Source: Plazaster borealis
Lineage: Eukaryota > Echinodermata > Asteroidea > Forcipulatida > Labidiasteridae
DNA length: 64,000 nt
Assembly (NCBI GenBank): GCA_021014325.1
Contig: CM037462.1
Location: 8,414,501-8,478,500, forward strand
Direction of reading: 5' to 3'
Part shown: in pieces, positions 47,094 to 59,900 of the stretch
How positions within the stretch are numbered: the first letter of the stretch is position 1
How the letters are laid out: every line of letters begins with the position of its first letter
Made by a program: the position numbers and the translations under genes
The notes under the pieces: model-generated
The model's input: only the letters and a program-made list of their open reading frames with translations
Told to the model about the DNA's origin: nothing
Databases searched by the model: none

Positions 47094-49714
47094 TATACTC
47101 AGATTCGAATGAAACAAAGGAACATGTTATTCTTTGATTGAATGTCACAGCCTTGAAACTGTTTTTTATTTTCCGTAAATAAAATTGTGCCGGATGCCGA
47201 AAATTGTTTGGCAATCCTGCCGCACATAAAACCTTATTCGGGGCACACCTCTCCCCAACCTTTTAGGGCATACAGTACACTGCGCCTAAAACAATAAAAT
47301 GCACACAATAAAATAAAAGGGGTACACCAGACCCAAACCATGTCAGCATTAAAACTGACTAAATTGTTTGCACACGGGGGCAAAACATTATGGGTACACC
47401 TGACCCGAACCATGTCAGTATACTGACGCACACGGGGGCAACAAATATGGGCACACGTGACCCGAACCTGCGGTCACGGCCCAATTAAATTTAAGAACAA
47501 TATAGTAATCACACATGTAAATTATACAATGATTTTAACCAATCAAGTAAGCTGTGAGTTTCCACCTTGGCACATACGGTCGGAAATAGCCCCTGTGGTA
47601 CATCAGAGCGCTATCACAACTTCTTGTAACAATGCATGTAACTAATTTAGAAGTTTACTGATAACTTGATTAAGCAAAAGTTTTGCTGAAAAGTAAAACA
47701 TTGAATTTAATTTTAACCAGACTCTGTATTTTCGGTGTCAATCCCGTGAAAAAACGCCAAACGCGCAACGCGTGTCCCACAGGGAGAAACACCTAAAATA
47801 CCAATGAAAGAACATGCACAGGCGCGCAAATTGTCACAAAAGAGTTTGGTGCCCAGTGTCGACAAATGCACGCCATCATAACGGTACAAGGCCGTTTCCG
47901 ACCAAACAAATCATGGGTGCGGCAAAGTATGTGGGGTACATTGACAAAGAACGGGCCGGCAATGACAGGTCTCACGGAAAGAAACTCTCTCAATGCCCGT
48001 ACAGGGGTAAATAGCTGCGTTAACCGATCGCACCAAACGAATGACCTGCGGGGGCCGCGCAGATTATTGTTGGCATGCCTGAAAGAAAAAAGGAAAGACT
48101 GACAACCGCCACCCCCTACAAAACGGTACATTTGCGACTGACATCACCGAAGGTGGGACGCGATGACGAGAATCAGCCGCCAGCTCGCCTACCCTCATAA
48201 TACAAAAAATTGCACAACAACAACTGCTTTAAATAACCAAGATTCAAACGCAGAAGTACAGACTGCAGGAAGCGAATGGGTGACTTGCAATACAATTGGG
48301 ATGGACATGGAAACGTGTGTCCGATATAGGACGCAATCGCATTATAGCCCGTCAATTAAACACCAACAAATTATTCGCAGGGTCAGCCCACACTTGTAAC
48401 TTGTGAGAAAATGCGCAAATGGCGCAAAATTGCGCAAAGATAGCCATGCGACAAACCGTTGAAGGACGTCTACTGACGTCGGCCCAATCAAAACAGGTCA
48501 TGGACAAAACTGTATTCCATCATGCAGCAGATGTTTTAATACATGTATGTGTATTTGAAGCCATTGCAGCTCCGAAAATTATATCAACTTCAGCATCTAG
48601 TATTATAGAGCTGCGTCTGGTAACGGCGCCTCTATTGAATTAGGAACCCGACTATCCTGCACGTCTGACCCCCTCCATCAATGAGCTTTGCAACCAGACC
48701 TACTTGTGGGCCCATGATTGAACTCCACAAAGATAGATAATTCCACATTCCCCAATCTCTAATATCTCCAAAGTTAAACAACAGTAGTTTGTTCCTTGCT
48801 TATTTTCTTTATTTTCTTGAAAAGAATGGCATAGGCCTACACTTGGGCCAATTAAGCCCTTTTCACACTATAGGTATTTCCCGGGAAATTCCCGGGAACG
48901 TTTGGTCGATCTGTTCACACTACAAAAAAACTCCCGGGAATTTCCCGGGAATTAGCTTATTCCCGGGAAATACTTAACCCTGCTCAGGGGTAGGGTTAAG
49001 GGAGTTAACCCCGGGGTAAAACGTTTTTCCCGGGAAAAAGCAGCTAGTGAGAACAGAAGCGGGTTTAACTTACCCCACCTTTTGCGTCCACTGTATTGAG
49101 ACGTCATTAATCTCGAAAGGGCTGACCTGTTTACCACATTTCCTGGGGTTTGATCGCAAGTGTGAAACGACCGTGATATTCCTGGGAAATAGTACTCCCG
49201 GGAGTTACCAAATTGGGATAGTGAGAACGGTTCCTGGGGTGGCGGTGGGGTTAAAAACTCCCGGGATTTTCCCGGGATTTTATTTCCCGGGAAGTGGCTC
49301 TGTAGTGTGAAAAGGGCTTTACAAAGAGCAGCCAAGCACAAGCACAAGAAAATTACGCTCACCAGAATGAGGTACCAGCCAAAATAACATGTCAAATGTT
49401 CAAGCTGTGACTGGTATCCTGCTTATTGTTGCTTTATAGCAGCCTATTTTATATTTAGCTTCTGCTTAAGCACTCTATGAAAACATGGGCCCTGTAGAGA
49501 GAACCAACGGGATAGTAGCCGGCTACGCAAACACAAAACCCTTTGGGAAAAAGTGATGTAGGTTGGCCCCAAGTTTGCTATCTCATGTCAACCTGATGAT
49601 GGGAATCTCTACAGGTACCATGTTAACACATAATTATTATTGATGCATGCGTACCGCCGTGACATGAGAAACTGTCTTCCCTGCGTATAAAGCATTTGAT
49701 CGTTTAGGCGATAA
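47094..49714. other. Unclassified 2.6-kb insertion within the repeat array
   Basis: Different composition from the array (more GC, CpG and A/C-rich tracts such as 47300-48120). I see no recognisable protein domain on either strand and no clear terminal repeats, so the mechanism of insertion is unknown. It contains the MITE at 48855-49318. Confidence 0.5.
48855..49318. mobile_element. TTA-flanked MITE rich in CCCGGG
   Basis: Inverted ends AGCCCTTTTCACACTA and TAGTGTGAAAAGGGCT, flanked by TTA on both sides (48852-48854, 49319-49321), 464 bp. A TTA target duplication suggests PIF/Harbinger. The interior is full of TTCCCGGGAA-type palindromes in several inverted pairs, and the open frames over it are by-products. 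Confidence 0.8.
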
Positions 49715-51046
49715 AATGAAATACATTTGTGCATTTGATAGTTTCACAGTACATTGACAAAATTTGTCCTGAAAGTAAAAATCCATGCCTTGTTGAAGAA
49801 CTGCTTGCAATGGTTTATTGTATGATGAATATAATTAGCAAATCTTGAGACCACCATATCTCGAAAAGTATAAGTCCGATTAACTGTTTTCGATTGTGTA
49901 CTTGTGGGATACTGTAGATGTGTTTGTTAGGCTAAAACATTGTGCGACGTCATCATGATGTCACCAGTGTCAATAGATTTCGCTCGCCACAATTCCTGTC
50001 CTATGGCCTGTGTGGTAAAGAAACATCTCCATAAGACTGTGTTGCACAGTATGCTACTTTATGTGTTCTCTGATGTTATAATGTAAGGAATTATGAAGTC
50101 ACCAACTGTAAGGGCACGCTCTATCAATCGTCTATTATTTTTTTAAGATTATCAAAAAAGATAAGTTTAATTTTGAAATGTACAGAATATGCTTGAGTCA
50201 GAAGTTGTTCCCCATCCTGGAATACTCTGAGCTACGGTACTAATGTTTCAAGCTCGAAAACATTTTGAATCAATTTCTGATTTCACGTACTGACACAAAA
50301 CGTTTAACTTTATTGCTTATTTATTTAGGACTAAAAGCAGTCATAAGCACCATGTATTAAAGTTCAAAGTAACAAGTCTCCACTGTAAGAAAACTAGTGA
50401 CGTTTGAAAGAAAAGCGGGATTTTTTAAAAGCGTTCAACATTAAATGCCGTTTTCTACAATTGTTACTTTTTACTGTCTACGTGTGTGTCAGTTCGTGGA
50501 CTTGGTGGGTGACGATTTGATAGCTTCACAGTTACCTTGACAAATGTGTCTCGAAAATAAAAACATTCATGACGTATCGCATTGCTGCTTGCATTTGTTT
50601 ATTGTCCGACACAATGTATGTACTAAAATAAACTTCGGAGTGTAGACACTATTGTGTACATTTAACCACTACATTTTTCACTTGATAGCTTCACAGTTAC
50701 ATTGACAATGTGTCTCGAAAGTAAACATGCATGAATTGTCGCATGAATGCTTGCAGTGGTTTAAATACCATTTTTGTTTTCAAAAAATAACAACGAATTT
50801 ATCGTTTTTAGTTTATTAGTTCTGGTTATTTAACCAAAAACTCAAAATTTGATTAAAATTAATTGCATTTAATTACACAATAAATCATTGGATGACGTCA
50901 TTATGTTGTCTAAATTTCTGTTTCATCTATTTGTCAGGTGTAACACTGTTGCCAAGTTTCATTACCGTACGAGATTGGGAAGAATGTCAAAGTCTGCGGA
51001 CAACGATTTGTGTGTATTTTTGAGATGGAACAAACTCAAAAATCCA

Positions 51047-52738
51047 CTAGAAATTCAGTTTTTGTCATGTGACAAAAACAAGGTGTTCGTGGGAGTGATT
51101 GAATGAATAGGTCACAACATTTTACCTAATCGATCCAATGCCTGGTCCAGGAGTTATGAATTTTTCAAAAAATGAAACATCAACTTCCGGTTTGGACCGA
51201 CAGTCAAGGTCAAATAGGGGTTACATTTTGTGTAGCGCGTGTTTAGTTTATGAAGACGTTTAGATGATGTATGGATTGTAAACCTCAAAAGATTTGTTGA
51301 AACAAAAACTTTCAAATTCCGGTTTGAACCGGAAGTAAAGGTCAAATGAGGTCACAGTGTGTAGCGTTTTTTAAATCTTTGGAGCCCTTTCTGATGATGT
51401 ATAGATGATAAAAATCCAATGTGTGGTTGAGGAGTTCTGTTTTTTCAAATATACAATTTCATCTTCCGGTTTGAACCGGAAGTCAAGGTCAAATGAGGTC
51501 ACTTTCTGTGTAGCGTTTGTTGAACATTTAACGAACTTTCCAATGATGTATAGATTGTAAAAATCCAATATGTGGTTCAGGAATTATGAATTTTGAAATA
51601 TTAAATTTCAACTTCCGCTTTGAACCGGAAGTCAAGGTCAAACGGGGTCACAATTAGTGTAGCGTATGTTAGGTTTTATATGTACCTTTCAGATGATGTA
51701 TAGATTGTAAAAATCCAATATGTGGTTCAGGAGTTACGAATTTTTCAAGTTTTAGATGGATTATCTTTATGCCGTGGTGCGCAATAAACAAGGTAACATG
51801 CAGCGTTGCTAAATGTATTCTTACATGTAGTTGGTGTAACTGAACTACACGTTCAATATACATGTATCTGTACACGTGCTATTACACTATCCCGCGTTAT
51901 CAAAGTGGGTCAACACAAACGTGCGCTTTAATGCCGGTGGTTATAAGACAAGATGTAAATGTCAAAATGTTGTCATTTCTGTGCAAAAGTTTGAGCAGGC
52001 TCAATGTTCTACAACCTGATGCAAAATTTATTCTGAAATGATAAGTAATTTTTGAGATACGAATTTTATGGAATTTTATATTTCCGGGTTGAACCGGAAG
52101 TCAAGGTCAAATGGGGTCACTTTTTGTGTAGCGTCTGTTGAACCTTTAACGAACTTTCCGATGATGTATAGATTGTAAAAATCCAACATGTCGTTCATGA
52201 GTTATGATTTTATTTCAAATATTAAACTTTGATTTGATGTAATTCAATACCTGATGACGTCATTATGACATTATCAAGTTTGTGTCGTCTTGATATTTAG
52301 GTTCAAATGTCTTATGAGTTTCAATGTAAAATTCAATTTCAATCTTGAGTTACGCCGGAAATAAGCCCGAAAATGATGTTTTTCAAGAAAAAAACCAAAG
52401 GCAAACTTCGACCTAGGGGCATGACCTCGAAGAAAAGGTCATACGATTTTGACGTTAACTTTTGAAATGTTGCCCGTGTCTTGATCAATCATATGCCCAA
52501 ATATGAATACTGTAGCTATAATATTCAGAGACATACAGGCATTGGCATATGGTCACTTTTTGGCCTTAAATGGCTTGTAATTTGACACCTGATGACGTAA
52601 TCGTGACGTCACAACTTACTCAGCTTCTGCTAGTTATGTTCTAACTTCACATGAAGTTTCAAGTTGATCAAAGGTTCGCAAGTATGCGTTTGCTTGCGGA
52701 CAAATCTTGGGGAAAAGAATAAGAAAAACTAAAAAAAA
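51047..52738 (-). mobile_element. Helitron-like unit 5 (variant hairpin)
   Basis: CTAG 51047-51050, hairpin 51058-51079 with different arms (GTTTTTGTCA/TGACAAAAAC), same architecture. The interior has four tandem modules of about 140-150 bp (51180-51740) with CTTCCGGTTTGAACCGGAAG palindromes. 51530-52730 is nearly identical to 59615-60815. Confidence 0.55.
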
Positions 52739-55404
52739 CTAGTGATTTAGTGTTTGTTGGAACAAACACTAGGTGTTCGGGTTTCATCGGGGTCAGTGTT
52801 GTGTCAATGTGTTAACTATTTTATTAAGTCGATGAAAAGTTTGTTGATAGCTTTTGAAATTTCAAAGTGTAAATCAATTACGTGTATACATTTAGTTGAC
52901 ACGGGAAATTAAGGCTAACGTTCCTACTTAAGACTGCATTGAGCTCTAGAACGTGTATTAATTGATTATCTGTTTCAATTTTCATGTTAATATTCATGAA
53001 CTGTACTGTATACAAGACTTTCACTGACAATTCAAAAAAGAGCATCTTAATATGTATTTCTTTTACTTCCGGTTGGACAGGAAGCCAGGTCAAATCATGT
53101 CATTTTAAATTAAATAGAACTTTCACACATAAAACATTCACAAAAAATGCAAAGCTTAAAATCATAATAGATTGTTTATTTTTTTATTTGTTTTATTTCG
53201 AAATAATAAACTTTAGATAGATCTAGTTAAACTGCACCTTAAGGTGACTTCATAACTATATGACAATTGATGACGTCATTTGAACAGGATCTCAAATTTT
53301 GGATGTTACAAATCCCGGCTTGAAGACATGCAAGGTTTTAGCTTTAATCACACATTTTTGCCGTAAATATAAATCTGCCGTAAATATACAACTATTAATA
53401 TCTTGTATTCAATTCAATAAAGTTTATTTATTTTTCGATGGTTATCGATTCTTTGTTGATTAAAAAAAAAACACAGTAAATGCCATTTATGTTGATGTTA
53501 TTAGGTTACAATTCAGAAAAGTTTTTAACAAGGTTTCAAATCCAGTGAGGTGGATACTCGGTTCAGGAAACATTGATTGTTCAATACAAAAAACACTGAT
53601 GATGATGTCGCTAAAATAAGTCAAGCAAGGTGCGATTTGGAAGTTGTATTTTATAAAAAGCTTGCTTGGTTTTTAGATACTGATTTTCCTACAGAACAGT
53701 TTGTTAATTTTTAGACTATTGAAAAAGTCATTTGTTTTAAGTCATAATGCAAAACGAAGGCAAATCATGAGGACGGCAAATCTAAGTCTATCGTGAATTT
53801 TGACTTAGGCCTATAACATAATGACTAATTTCGACTAATAACATAATGATTTAAGTTCTATTTCTACCTGTATGGTGCATCATACAGGAAATAAGGAATG
53901 CAGCGGAAGTGGAAAATATGTCACTGGATCCAAGACCGTTCTGGTGGAGTGTGCTGTATGCTGAAGAAGAAAAAAACAATATTAAAAATGAGCAAAGTTA
54001 TGACTCAAGGAAAGTTAAGTCAAGCTGAAACTATTAAAATAAACAAAAATCAAGACTTAAAACGTTTCATAATTATACAATAATATTACTAATTTATTGA
54101 ATTTAAATTGCGCTCTTTCCAGGACCAGCCTGTTCAAAGGGTGGGGGTCAAAACTATATAACAAAATTCAAATTGAGGAAATTACACAAGAACAAGTTAG
54201 TGGAAGGTGCCCATATTGTTTTTGAAGTGAATAACTTATAAACAAAACCTACTTAACACAAGCTTAAACAAGTTTTTTTTTTATAATTATGCACGTCATA
54301 ATACAAAGTTGCCGAAAAACATTCATCAATCGGACCATTTTCTGACTTTAGTGACACAGCCAGCAATCATACCAATCCCCCATTGCCAATTCTACCTCTT
54401 CGACGGTCATACTAAACGTTCCTTAGTTTTAAAAACATCACCAACGCCACCACTTGATGATTAAGGATAAACCTTATAACATAATTGTGCATTAATACTC
54501 ATTTTGAAAAGCAATGATTTTCACACAAAGCTTACCGTTTTATCGCCGTGTAGCACCGATATAGCATCTACAACCTCTGCCGTAGACACCGTCCGAAACA
54601 CCCTTCATGAGCTGATGTCTGTCAGGTGTCTGGTCTCGGTGTTTGATCAAAACATAACCAATGTTCGTCTTTTTCTGCTTGCATTTTCTCACATAATTAA
54701 AAGCCATAGGAATCACTGAAGCAGGTGGTCATCTCAGTGAAACTTCGTCTTTAATTCCATATTGATCATAAAGCCATGAGAAGGGCGAATAGGGAACAAT
54801 TAGACGCTGAATATGAGGAGAATTCAGATCTATAATGTTAGTACGCCATTGAAGATTGCACTACGTTGTAACACGATGACCTTTGGCATGTCAAAACATG
54901 AATGGAAAATCACGCCAGGTGCACATGGCACCGATTGTAAACAACTACGGTTGCACCACGTTGGTCTGTAACAAGCGCCTTGACTGGCTAGCTACCCACC
55001 GTTGCCAGTCGCGCCGGGGTAAGCCATGCTGCGTTAGGCAATGGATCTAAGATTTGAACATTTTTAAAGGCCAATTTCTTTTAGAAATCTTTGAAAAACT
55101 TAATTTGTTCCAATGTATAAAACGATAAGTATTCAATACCCTTTGTTTTCAGGAAATAACAACGAATTTATCTTTCTAAGTTTGTTCTGGACCAAAAACT
55201 CAAAATTTGATTAAATTAATTACATTTAATTACCCAATAAATCAATGGGTGACGGCATTATATTGTCGAAATTTCTGTTTCATCTATTCATCAGGTGTAA
55301 TATTGTTGCCAAGTTTCATGACCGTGCGAGTTTGGGAAAGATGTCAAAGTCTGCGGACAACGATGCGTGTATTTTTGAGGTGGGCGAACAAACTCAAAAA
55401 TCCA
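52739..55404 (-). mobile_element. Helitron-like unit 6
   Basis: CTAG 52739-52742, hairpin 52748-52771. The beginning parallels units 2, 3 and 7, then diverges. About 53880-55130 is sequence not seen elsewhere in the array, with no recognised gene. The end (55140-55404) repeats the 42140-42407 segment. Confidence 0.5.
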
Positions 55405-56964
55405 CTAGAGCTTTAGTGTTTGTTGGAACAAACACTAGGTGTTCGGATTTCATTGGGGTCAGTGTTGTGTCAATGTGTGAACTATTTTATTGAGTCGATG
55501 AAAAGATTGTTGATAGCTTTTGAAATTTCAAAGTGTAAATCAATTACGTGTATACATTCAGTTTACACGGGAAATAAATGATAACGTTCTTACTTAAGAC
55601 TGCATTGAGCTCTAGAACGTGTATTAATTGAACATCTGTTTCAATTTTCATGAAAATATTCATAAACTGTACTGTAAACAAGACTTTTACTGACAATTCA
55701 AAAAAGAGACTCTTGGTTGCATATCTTCAAACGAGCCGCTGAACTACTCACAAGTACAGCCATGTAAGCCATTTACTGAAGTTTATTTATTTTTCAATTA
55801 ATATTGATTATTTATGGATTAATAAATCCAACTATGCTAATCATGTTCACATTATTAATTTACAATTATTAGAAGTTTTCAACAGGGTTTCAAATACAGT
55901 GAGGTGAATACTCATGAAGTATCTGAGTATGAAACATCGATTGTTCAAAACTATGCACTGATGATGATGTCATTAAAATAAGTCAAGCATAGTATGAGCT
56001 ATCGGTTGCATTTTTAAGACAGATTTTCATTCATACAGAACGGTGGGTTAAATTTAGAATATTGAAAGAAAACACACTTGTTTTGGATAATTATGAAAGA
56101 CAAAGGCAAGTCATGAAGACGGCAAGTCTAAGCCTCTCGTGAATTTTGATTAATAACATAATGAGTTGAGTACTATTTCTACCTCTATGGTGCACCATAC
56201 ACTCAGCAAGGAAATAAGGATGGAACACAACAACGAGTGTGAAAACTTTATAGTTTTATTTCTCACATAATTAAAAGTCATACGAATCACTGAAGCAGGT
56301 GGCCATCTCAGTAAAACTTCGTCTTCGATTCCATGTTCACCATGAACCATCAAAAGGGCAAATAGGGGAACAACTTGACGCTGAACATGGCACAGGTGGT
56401 GCGGAATTTAATTCTGCAGTGTTATTGCGCCATTGATAAGCCAACGTTATAAATGCGTTGAACTGCGACACGTCAAAACTTGCACGGAAATCATGCAACT
56501 ACATCCAGCCTTCAGTGAAGGCCCACGTAGGCTTTGGACCTCGTGATCAATGGAGCGGAACGTGCTTCCGAGGGCTATTACTAACGAAATGTTCAACTTA
56601 CATTTTGAGCCGGAGGTCAAGGTCAAACGGGGTCACTCTTTGTGTAGCGTTTGTTGAGTTTTAATAGACCTGTCCGATGATGCATAGATTGTTGAAATCC
56701 ATTAAATTATTATCGAGTTATGATTTTTTGAAATATTAAACTTTGATTTACTGTAATTCGACACCTGGTGACGTAATCATTACGTCACAACTCACTTGGC
56801 ATCTCCCAGTTATAGTCTAACTACATGCAAAGTTTCAAGTTCATCCAAGGTTCGCATCTATGGTTTTTTTTGCGGACAAACGACTATCAGAAGAAAAAGA
56901 AGAACTAAAAAAAAAAACCGAACAATAACAAAGAGTTGTTCGGGCTGAATGCCCGAACACCTAA
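55405..56964 (-). mobile_element. Helitron-like unit 7
   Basis: CTAG 55405-55408, hairpin 55414-55437. Close copy of unit 2 with one internal deletion. Its right end holds one copy of the TTCGGGC hairpin unit (56925-56963) otherwise found in the 60.8-kb array. Confidence 0.55.
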
Positions 56965-59900
56965 CTAGAAATTCAGAGTTTGTAATACAAACTCTAGGTG
57001 TTCGGAACGAATGTAGGCTTATGAAAAGTAATGTATAAACATCACATGCAATACAAAAGGTATCCATGAAAGCAATTATCGATAAAGATGTTCTAAAACT
57101 GCACCTTTAAGGTCACGTCATGTGACACTTGATGGCGTCATCGAGATGTGACGTTAAACTTTAGATGTAACACATCTTGTTTTAAATAAATGCAATGGTT
57201 AAGCTTGATTGTGCACATTTATGTGTGTATTATAGATTTGGCAAAACTGGACCTTTAATGCCACGTCATCTGATACCTAATGATATCACTAGAACAGGAC
57301 GCTAATATGTCGTCATGATGACGTTAATTTGTTTTCGAAGCAGTTATGACGTCTCAAACACGTTTAAAAAAAGAATTTGGATTAAAGCATGTTCCATTAG
57401 TAATTTTTGACTTAAAGGGGAAAACAATGAAAAAATCATAACAAATTGTGTGATGACATCATCATTACGTTATTTGGAAATTTACATGAACTGACCAATA
57501 TGTAACAACCTACCAAGTTTCAACATGATCAGACTAATACTTCGGGAGATATACGACTTCAAAAAGTGCACTGTTAATGCCACGTCACGTGACCCCCGAT
57601 GTTGAAGATGAGATCTCATTTGCAGAAAAACATTTATTGGCAAGTATTCATCATCTATTTATCAATAGACAGTGCAAAATTGGTCCTACTTTGGTCTCAT
57701 GTACATTTTTTTAACGAGTGAAGGAAATGCACCATGATGGTTCCCAATGTTTGAATACACACAACTTGCAGAGTCTATCTGATAACTTCAGGACAGTGGG
57801 ATACAAAACAGAAACTACCAAACTGCAACTCTTTGACAAATGGCTCCAGTGTGATTTATTCATAATATTATATTATCATTATAAGGCAATGACATATGAT
57901 ATTCAAGTACAATAAAAATACATAATAATCATTTAAAACCAATTCCACATATTATTTCCAGTTGGAATATGTTAACTTTTGTTTTCATGTTATTGGTTGT
58001 GGACATCATTAACTCAATTATTATATTTTGTTTTCCCACTATAATCATGAAACATCTTTTTGTTTGGTGATATCTATCAAACAATTTGTCGTGTAAATAA
58101 ACAAATGTTTTTGATTGAATTGAGCATTTTAGTGACAATATCTTTTGCATTTGATGACCCAGTTCACTTGATGTCATCATCCTTGTAACATTCGTGCAAG
58201 GGTTCAATAGACAGTTAGCTCTCCCAATGAAATATTATATGCTAATTACAATGACACATGCGTACATACACTACTGTTGGCTGGCAAGCGTCAGCCCCAT
58301 ACAAAAATGCATGATGCTTCCTCAAAGTGTCCACCAGTAGTGTTATCCCACCTGCACAATGTACAATTTACATATTTAATTTTAGGCCTTATGCTTCAAA
58401 TGAAAGCAATCAGAACACGTGCTAATTTTACTAGTAATGATTGCTAGATATAATTGACAATAAAATTTTACCCCATTCACGACTTATTGTGACATGCATA
58501 CAAGTAGTTATCCTTCAAAACATTATTTGACTTCTGGTTTGAATGAGTTTCGAACATGATGTAACCAGGACCAAAGAATTTGTTTAGCTATTTCAATATA
58601 GATTTAATATTTTCTTTATATTTACGTTCCTGCTTAATTAAAGTGGCCTAAATAATTTACATGTTAACAAATTTATTCAACAACAGAACTCATGGAAATT
58701 GCTTATCAATATCAATTGTATTCAAACCTTTGCTCAATTTCGACTGTTAAATGAGTTTCATAGACAAGGTTGTTACATTTAATAATTAAGTTGTATGCTG
58801 TTCCATATTCTTTTACAACCAAATACTAAATAAACAAATATACATGTATGTATATATTATAATATAACAAGCTGTTGGAGTGATTTCATCTGCCTTCTTT
58901 TTTCTAAATCTAAGAATAAATATTAATGCAGCAGCGTGGCTATTTTTAATTAGACTTCGATGTTTTTTAACAATTATGTCGAACATTAATTTTTCTCACA
59001 CAAATAACACTTTTGAAATATACTTTTGCCGTCACGAGTTAGTTACAGTATTATTGCGTCGGTTAACGCTATATATTGCTATTCTTGTGACACTCCAAAC
59101 GGCACATAAAAATATCTGAATTGGTTGAACCCATCGTAAGAGGGCGCAATTTGTTTGACACTTTCGGCGACAATGGGCGTTTACGAATCCACGGCTTCGG
59201 CTTCGGATTCGGCTCAGGCTAGCTAGGCCCCTCAGTTGTTTTGACTATACGCGTGCTATGCGTTCAGGGATTCAGACGACAGAACGGAGCCTGACGTCTA
59301 TAGCCTGAGCCCAAGCCTCCGTTTCGTAAACGCCCTAGATAGGACTGAACAATTCATTTATGTCGTCCCGATTCATGTATTTGTTTTACTTTGGCTTTGC
59401 TTGCGTGCTTGTGAGAATTAGTACTAACGGAATGTTCAACTGATATTTTGAACCGGAATTCAAATTGGGTCACTGTTTGTGTAGCGTTTGTTGTGTTTTA
59501 AAAGACCTGTCCGATGATAGATTGTACAAATCCATTGTGTAGTTCTTGAGTTATGAATTTGTCAAAAGTCTGACATTTGATTGTAAGCGAGGTTTGCATG
59601 GACGGCTGTTTTAACATTTAACGAACTTTCCAATGATGTATAGATTTAAAAAATCCAATATGTGGTTCAGGAATTATGAATTTTGAAATATTAAATTTCA
59701 ACTTCCGCTTTGAACCGGAAGTCAAGGTCAAACGGGGTCACAATTAGTGTAGCGTATGTTAGGTTTTATATGTACCTTTCAGATGATGTATAGATTGTAA
59801 AAATCCAATGTGTGGTTCAGGAGTTACGAATTTTTCAAGTTTTAGATGGATTATCTTTATGCCGTGGTGGTGCGCAATAAACAAGGTAACATGCAGCGAT

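Larger units (their letters stand above)
46221..51046 (-). mobile_element. Helitron-like unit 4, interrupted by a 2.6-kb insertion
   Basis: CTAG 46221-46224, hairpin 46230-46253. The repeat sequence stops near 47094 (after taaccagta) and resumes near 49715 (tacatttg), as judged from the uninterrupted copy at 41080-41100. The right part repeats 41100-42407. A (TTA)n microsatellite is at 46916-46944. Confidence 0.5.

Noticed and set aside
52653..53220. ORFs around 42490-42907 and 52878-53220 that recur as pairs on opposite strands
   Set aside because: They are copies of the first part of the Helitron-like units. No domain and no constraint beyond that of the repeat.
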